Below the pieces are notes generated by a model. The model was not told where the DNA came from, did not search any database, and saw only the letters and a program-made list of their open reading frames with translations. The translations under genes and the position numbers were made by a program. Below, piece by piece: positions 60,526 to 64,000 of a stretch of 64,000 nucleotides of DNA. This stretch comes from MW101C3 sp943367595. GTDB lineage: Bacteria; Cyanobacteriota; Cyanobacteriia; PCC-6307; Cyanobiaceae. Location: contig CALRJS020000016.1 in NCBI GenBank assembly GCA_943367595.1, positions 18,245-82,244 on the forward strand, read 5' to 3'. Every line of letters starts with the position of its first letter. The stretch's first letter is position 1.

Positions 60526-61477
60526 TCTCTTCGCCGACCTGATCGGCCAGCCCCGGGCCGTGGCCCTGCTTGCCGCGTCGCTGCAGCGGCAGCGGCTGGC
60601 GCCGGCCTACCTGTTCAGTGGGCCGGATGGGGTGGGGCGACGCCTGGCGGCTCTGCGCTTTCTCGAGGGCGTCCTGGCCGGGATCGCTGGCTCCGCCCCG
60701 CTGCGACGCCGGCTGGAGGAGGGCAACCACCCGGATCTGCTCTGGGTGGAGCCCACCTATCAGCACCAGGGCCAGCTGATCCCCCGCTCGGAGGCGATCG
60801 CCCAGGGGGTGGCGAAGCGGTCGCTGCCCCAGCTGCGCCTGGAGCAGGTGCGGGCGATCAGCCGTTTCCTGGCCCGCCGGCCGCTGGAAGGCGACCACTG
60901 CCTGGTGGTGATCGAGGCGGTGGAGATGATGGCGGAGGGGGCGGCCAATGCCCTGCTCAAAACCCTGGAAGAGCCCGGCAACGGGCTGCTCGTGCTGCTG
61001 ACCAGCGCGCCCGAGCGTCTGCTGAGCACGATTCGCTCCCGTTGCCAGCAGATCGTGTTCGGCCGGCTGGATCCGGCCTCCCTGCAGGCGGTGCTGCACC
61101 GCCGTGCCGATCTGCCGCCTGTGGCAGAGGGGCCAGAGGCCGCTGGCCTGATCGCGCTGGCGGCCGGCTCGCCGGGGGCGTTGCTGCGCCACCGGGAGCA
61201 ATGGCAGGCCCTGCCGCCGGGGCTGGCGGAGCGGCTGCTGGAGCGGCCGGGCCAACCGCTGGAGGCGCTGGCCCTGGCCCGTGAGCTCACCGAAGCCCTG
61301 GATCTGGATCTTCAGCTGTGGCTGCTCGACTGGTGGCAACTGCAGAGCTGGCGCCGCGATCTCTGCCAGGCCGATCAGCAACGGATCGAGCGCCTCCGGC
61401 GCCAGTTGCAGGGGGCGGTGCAACCGCGGCTGGCCTGGGAAGTGGCGCTGCTGGAACTGGGCGGAGCGCTGGTGTGA
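60518..61477 (+). CDS. holB: DNA polymerase III delta-prime subunit
   Basis: 319 residues. A clamp-loader AAA+ protein: LFADLIGQPRAVALLAASLQRQRLAPAYLFSGPDGVGRRLAAL near the N-terminus and VVIEAVEMMAEGAANALLKTLEEPG later (the SRC-like sensor region then reads TIRSRCQQIVF). The P-loop is GPDGVGRR, with Arg in place of the usual Lys. In E. coli delta-prime also does not hydrolyse ATP, so this is consistent with a structural role. It starts at ATG 60518 inside the tmk stop. Confidence 0.88.
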   Translation: MADLFADLIGQPRAVALLAASLQRQRLAPAYLFSGPDGVGRRLAALRFLEGVLAGIAGSAPLRRRLEEGNHPDLLWVEPTYQHQGQLIPRSEAIAQGVAKRSLPQLRLEQVRAISRFLARRPLEGDHCLVVIEAVEMMAEGAANALLKTLEEPGNGLLVLLTSAPERLLSTIRSRCQQIVFGRLDPASLQAVLHRRADLPPVAEGPEAAGLIALAAGSPGALLRHREQWQALPPGLAERLLERPGQPLEALALARELTEALDLDLQLWLLDWWQLQSWRRDLCQADQQRIERLRRQLQGAVQPRLAWEVALLELGGALV

Positions 61478-61618
61478 GCCTGAGCGCGCAGCGGCCTGCG
61501 AGCGCCAGCGGCGTCACTCACCGCCTTCAGCGCAGCAGAACAAACCCCAGCCAGGCCTCAGTGAATCCCTGAAGCCACGCTCCAGCTGGGTCGCTTCAGC
61601 AGAAGAGGGTCGGTGGAC

Positions 61619-62407
61619 TCAGGCGGATTCGAGCGAGCGCAGCTGGTCGCGCGTGTCCTGCCGAAGCTCTCGCACCAGCCGTTCCTGCTGCTCCAGCTGG
61701 GGGCCGGTGGGCAGTTCCAGGCAGTAGCCGGCTCCGTAGACCGTTTTGATGAACCGGGGTTTGCGCGGTTCGGGTTCGAGCTTGGTGCGCAGATGGCGCA
61801 CGTGCACCCGGATGGTCTCGATGTCGTCGTCGGGCTCGTAGCCCCACACTTCCTTGAGGATGAGCGAGGGGGCCACGGTCTGACCGTGACGCTGGAGCAG
61901 GCAGTGGAGCAGCTCGAACTCCAGGTGGGTGAGCCGGACGGCCTGATCGAACCAGATGGCCTCAAACCGCTCGGGCACCAGGGTGAGCGGCCCGAAATTG
62001 AGAATCTCGTTGTGCTTCTCGGCCAGCGGGGCGCGATCGATGCGCCGCAGCAGTGCTTTCACCCGCACCAGCAGCTCTTCGAGATCGAACGGCTTGGTCA
62101 GGTAGTCGTCGGCGCCGGAGTTGAAGCCGCTCACCTTGTCTTTGGTGCCGCCGAGAGCCGTGATCATCATGATCGGGATGCCGGCGGTGCGTTCATCGCG
62201 GCGCAGACGCTGGCAGAGGGTGAGGCCATCCACCTTGGGTAGCATCAGATCCAGCAGGATCAGATCGGGATGGGCCTGCAGCGCCAGGGCCTGGCCCTTG
62301 ATGCCGTCTTCGGCGCATTCCACCTGGAAGCCGCCATGCATCAGATGGGCAGCCACCAGCTCACGCATGTCCCTGTCGTCTTCGATCAGCAGGATGCAGG
62401 GCTTCAT
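61619..62407 (-). CDS. rpaA: OmpR-type response regulator RpaA
   Basis: 262 residues. Receiver domain CILLIEDDRDMRELVAAHLM, ILLDLMLPKVDGLTLCQRLRR (phospho-Asp), TKPFDLEELLVRV; winged helix with LTHLEFELLHCLLQRHGQTV, LKEVWGYEPDDDIETIRVHV, RHLRTKLEPEP and VYGAGYCLELP. This matches RpaA, the circadian output regulator phosphorylated by SasA. I chose the ATG at 62405-62407. tRNA-Asn lies 151 bases upstream on the same strand. Confidence 0.93.
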   Translation of the reverse strand: MKPCILLIEDDRDMRELVAAHLMHGGFQVECAEDGIKGQALALQAHPDLILLDLMLPKVDGLTLCQRLRRDERTAGIPIMMITALGGTKDKVSGFNSGADDYLTKPFDLEELLVRVKALLRRIDRAPLAEKHNEILNFGPLTLVPERFEAIWFDQAVRLTHLEFELLHCLLQRHGQTVAPSLILKEVWGYEPDDDIETIRVHVRHLRTKLEPEPRKPRFIKTVYGAGYCLELPTGPQLEQQERLVRELRQDTRDQLRSLESA

Positions 62408-62557
62408 GGGCGGCGCAGGGCGGGTGACAGCGGCAATCCGTTGGATTCGAAGAGGCCGTATGAGCTGCTTTCGCAGAAGTATGGGACACGATCCTGGCAA
62501 CTGGGCCCCTGGACCGTGAACCACCGGCAGGCACCGCTGCGGCGAGGCGAACAGAAA

Positions 62558-62629
62558 CTCCCCGGGCAGGATTCGAACCTGCGACCAATCGGTTAACAGC
62601 CGACCGCTCTACCGCTGAGCTACCGAGGA
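62558..62629 (-). tRNA. trnN: tRNA-Asn (anticodon GUU)
   Basis: 72 nucleotides folding as a normal cloverleaf. The acceptor stem pairs TCCTCGG with CCGGGGA (one T-G wobble), the D arm holds AGCTCAGCGGTAGAGC, the anticodon loop is CTGTTAA with GTT, and the T arm contains GGTTCGAATCC. The discriminator base is G. The 3' CCA is not encoded, as is usual in cyanobacteria. Confidence 0.97.
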
Positions 62630-62645
62630 TGGCAACCCGGTGAAC

Positions 62646-63386
62646 CTACCCCTCGGCCGCGCCGCCAGGCAAGGGGGAGACCCTGCCGCGCAGGCGCCGG
62701 CACAGTTCCGGCCCGTCCTGCCAGCGGCCCATGCGTCCGCTTTCCATCAGCACGGCCCCGTCGCAGCGCTCGAGTTCCTCGAGCCGGTGGGTGATCCAGA
62801 GGGCGGTGAGGGGGCGCTCCTGCCGGTGGCAGAGCCGATGGATCAACTCCAGAACCTCCGTCTGGCTGATCGGATCGAGCAGGGCGGTGGGTTCGTCGAG
62901 CAGCAGCAGGTCGGCACCGCTGGCGAGGGCTCCGGCGATCGCCACCCGCTGTTTCTGGCCGCCGCTGAGCGTGTGGATCGGCCGCCCTTCCAGGCCGGGC
63001 AGGCCCACCTGGGCCAGGGCTTCGGCCACCCGCCAGCGCCGTTCCTCACGGCTGAGGCCCTCCGCCAGCGAGAGCTGGAGGTCGGTGCCGCAGCTGGGCA
63101 GCAGGAGTTGGTGGTCGGGGTTCTGGAACACCAGTGCGGGCGTGCGCTGGCGGTGAATCCGCCCGCGCTGCGGATCGAGCAGCCCGGCGATCAGCCGCAG
63201 CAGGGTGCTCTTGCCGCTGCCGTTGCCACCCACGAGCATCCACAGCCCGGGACGGGGCACCTCGAGGTTGATGTGGTCAAGGGCGAGGCTGCCGTTGGGC
63301 CAGCGGAATCCGAGGCCCTCCACCACCAGCGGAGGATCGGGGGCGGAGAAACCGGCGCTGGCATGGGCCGGTGGTGCGTTGGTCAA
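62646..63386 (-). CDS. Single-domain ABC transporter ATPase (CbiO/ECF-like)
   Basis: 246 residues. Walker A VGGNGSGKSTLL, Q-loop VFQNPDHQLLLP, signature HTLSGGQKQRVAIAGAL, Walker B LLLLDEPTALLD and switch His WITHRLEEL. The FQNPDxQ segment is typical of CbiO/EcfA-type ATPases that pair with cobalt, nickel or vitamin transporters, but no permease gene is adjacent. It starts with a TTG at 63384-63386 inside the upstream stop (TTGA). The transported substrate is unknown. Confidence 0.88.
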   Translation of the reverse strand: MTNAPPAHASAGFSAPDPPLVVEGLGFRWPNGSLALDHINLEVPRPGLWMLVGGNGSGKSTLLRLIAGLLDPQRGRIHRQRTPALVFQNPDHQLLLPSCGTDLQLSLAEGLSREERRWRVAEALAQVGLPGLEGRPIHTLSGGQKQRVAIAGALASGADLLLLDEPTALLDPISQTEVLELIHRLCHRQERPLTALWITHRLEELERCDGAVLMESGRMGRWQDGPELCRRLRGRVSPLPGGAAEG

Positions 63387-63649
63387 CTGTCGACGCTGAA
63401 GCCGGGACGCTTGGTGCCGGTGCCACCCGCCGCCGAACGTTCGTAGAGCTGAACGGCCACCAGCTCACTGCTCAGCAGGCTGACCCGTTTCTCCTCAGCC
63501 TTCTCGCAGCTGAGTTCGAGCACGCGCGGTTCGCCGCTCTCCAGGACTGCCTTGATCTGGCCGTACAGGGCCTGGGCGTCGGCCAGTTCCTTGCGCTGGA
63601 CCGAGACGGGCATGGGGCTGAGCTTGAGCGAGAGCTCGACGACGTACAC
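63383..63649 (-). CDS. UPF0367 family protein
   Basis: 88 residues. VYVVELSLKLSPMPVSVQRK followed by LYGQIKAVLESGEPRVLELSCEKAEEKRVSLLSSELVAVQLYE match UPF0367, a small family found in cyanobacteria and plastids with no known activity. The GTG at 63647-63649 fits the family start; a longer frame to 63757 is not conserved-looking. Its stop overlaps the ABC ATPase start. Confidence 0.85.
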   Translation of the reverse strand: MYVVELSLKLSPMPVSVQRKELADAQALYGQIKAVLESGEPRVLELSCEKAEEKRVSLLSSELVAVQLYERSAAGGTGTKRPGFSVDS

Positions 63650-63852
63650 GGCGGTTCCGGTGAGGGCAGCCGCCACTCTGGCGAATGGCGCGGCGCTGCG
63701 GCTCAGACGGGTGGGGTGGCCGCCAGACCCGGGTCCGCCGGGAGCCGGTGAGTGCAAGTACTCATTGCTCCCTGGTCAGGGGCAACGGGAGCCCCGGCCG
63801 CCAGCTGATTTCCGTACAGTGCCCGTGTAAAGCTTCATGAAGCCTCTTCATC
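63650..63852 (+). promoter_or_regulatory. psbD: psbD upstream region with two inverted repeats
   Basis: About 200 bases divergent between UPF0367 and psbD. TGAGT-N6-ACTCA spans 63749-63764. A perfect 12-base palindrome GCTTCATGAAGC sits at 63832-63843, nine bases before the psbD ATG, where a Shine-Dalgarno sequence would be expected; no GGAGG-like site is seen. TACAGT at 63815-63820 is a possible -10. psbD genes are light-regulated in cyanobacteria, but the sites above are read by eye only. Confidence 0.4.
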
Positions 63853-64000
63853 ATGACGATTGCTGTAGGGCGCGCGCCTTCGGCTCGGGGATGGTTCGAC
63901 GTCCTCGATGACTGGCTCAAGCGCGACCGCTTCGTGTTTGTCGGCTGGTCCGGTCTGCTGCTGTTCCCCACGGCCTATCTGGCTCTGGGCGGCTGGCTCA
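63853..64000 (+). CDS. psbD: Photosystem II D2 protein, N-terminal part (runs off right edge)
   Basis: 49 codons are present: MTIAVGRAPSARGWFDVLDDWLKRDRFVFVGWSGLLLFPTAYLALGG opens the D2 protein, including the start of its first membrane helix (LLLFPTAYLALGGWL). D2 is half of the PSII reaction centre and binds pheophytin, chlorophyll and QA. The start has no good Shine-Dalgarno sequence. psbC, often overlapping psbD, would lie just outside the window. Confidence 0.97.
   Translation, partial: MTIAVGRAPSARGWFDVLDDWLKRDRFVFVGWSGLLLFPTAYLALGGWL

Noticed and set aside
63809..63832. Possible HLR1 (RpaB-binding) element before psbD
   Set aside because: GTACAG and TGTAAAG are present, but their spacing (13) and sequence do not match the HLR1 direct-repeat pattern well enough to call.

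Overview
The window is GC-rich, gene-dense chromosomal DNA from a unicellular cyanobacterium, most likely the Cyanobium / picoplanktonic Synechococcus group. Diagnostic genes are NDH-1 subunits (ndhH, A, I, G, E, D, F, M), chlM, crtP, crtB and a Z-ISO-type carotene isomerase, rbcR, rpaA, rpaB, a pedR-like regulator, ycf3, ycf34, and psbD at the right edge. The cyanobacterial octamer GCGATCGC (HIP1) occurs at 10 or more places (for example 373, 544, 6093, 9024, 13885, 15408, 21474, 27442, 46979, 60794). No insertion sequence, prophage, CRISPR array or rRNA was seen. The one RNA gene found is tRNA-Asn(GUU).

Layout. 1-3.8 kb: a cut-off DHNA-CoA thioesterase, two membrane proteins, ndhH and divergent rsmH. 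3.9-8.1 kb: a three-gene minus-strand unit made of a Tat-exported His-rich beta-propeller protein, an FtsX/MacB-type permease and an ATPase fused to an extra membrane-anchored domain. This is the least explained part of the window. 8.2-23 kb: housekeeping and biosynthesis (DUF456, cysteine desulfurase, response regulator, glycosyltransferase, pseudouridine-synthase-like protein, chlM, nagA, purE, trpB, a stand-alone Anbu peptidase, hrcA, HpsJ-like protein). 23-32 kb: rhodanese, DUF3352, sixA, citrate synthase, the ndhA-I-G-E operon, nadK and a CYTH protein. 32-46 kb: pedR, metF, a nucleotidyltransferase, scpA, ndhD, ndhF and a carotenoid neighbourhood (Z-ISO, rbcR, ndhM, crtP-crtB). 46-57 kb: an RRM protein, tRNA nucleotidyltransferase, ycf34-tsaB-ydcF, the lipid cluster plsX-fabH-fabD-plsC downstream of rpaB, radA and ycf3. 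57-64 kb: a copper-type P-ATPase with a His-rich insertion, tmk, holB, rpaA, tRNA-Asn, an ABC ATPase, a UPF0367 protein and the start of psbD.

The genome is tightly packed. Many neighbours share stop and start bases (ATGA, GTGA, TTGA or TGATG) and several convergent pairs overlap at their 3' ends. Much of the remaining interest is fine scale: three short tandem-repeat tracts (17, about 39 and 18 bp units), a perfect operator-like inverted repeat between hrcA and the HpsJ-like gene, and low-complexity insertions in otherwise conserved enzymes (PlsX, DUF3352, CCA enzyme, P-type ATPase). All function calls come from reading the sequence and from recognised motifs; no database search was run.
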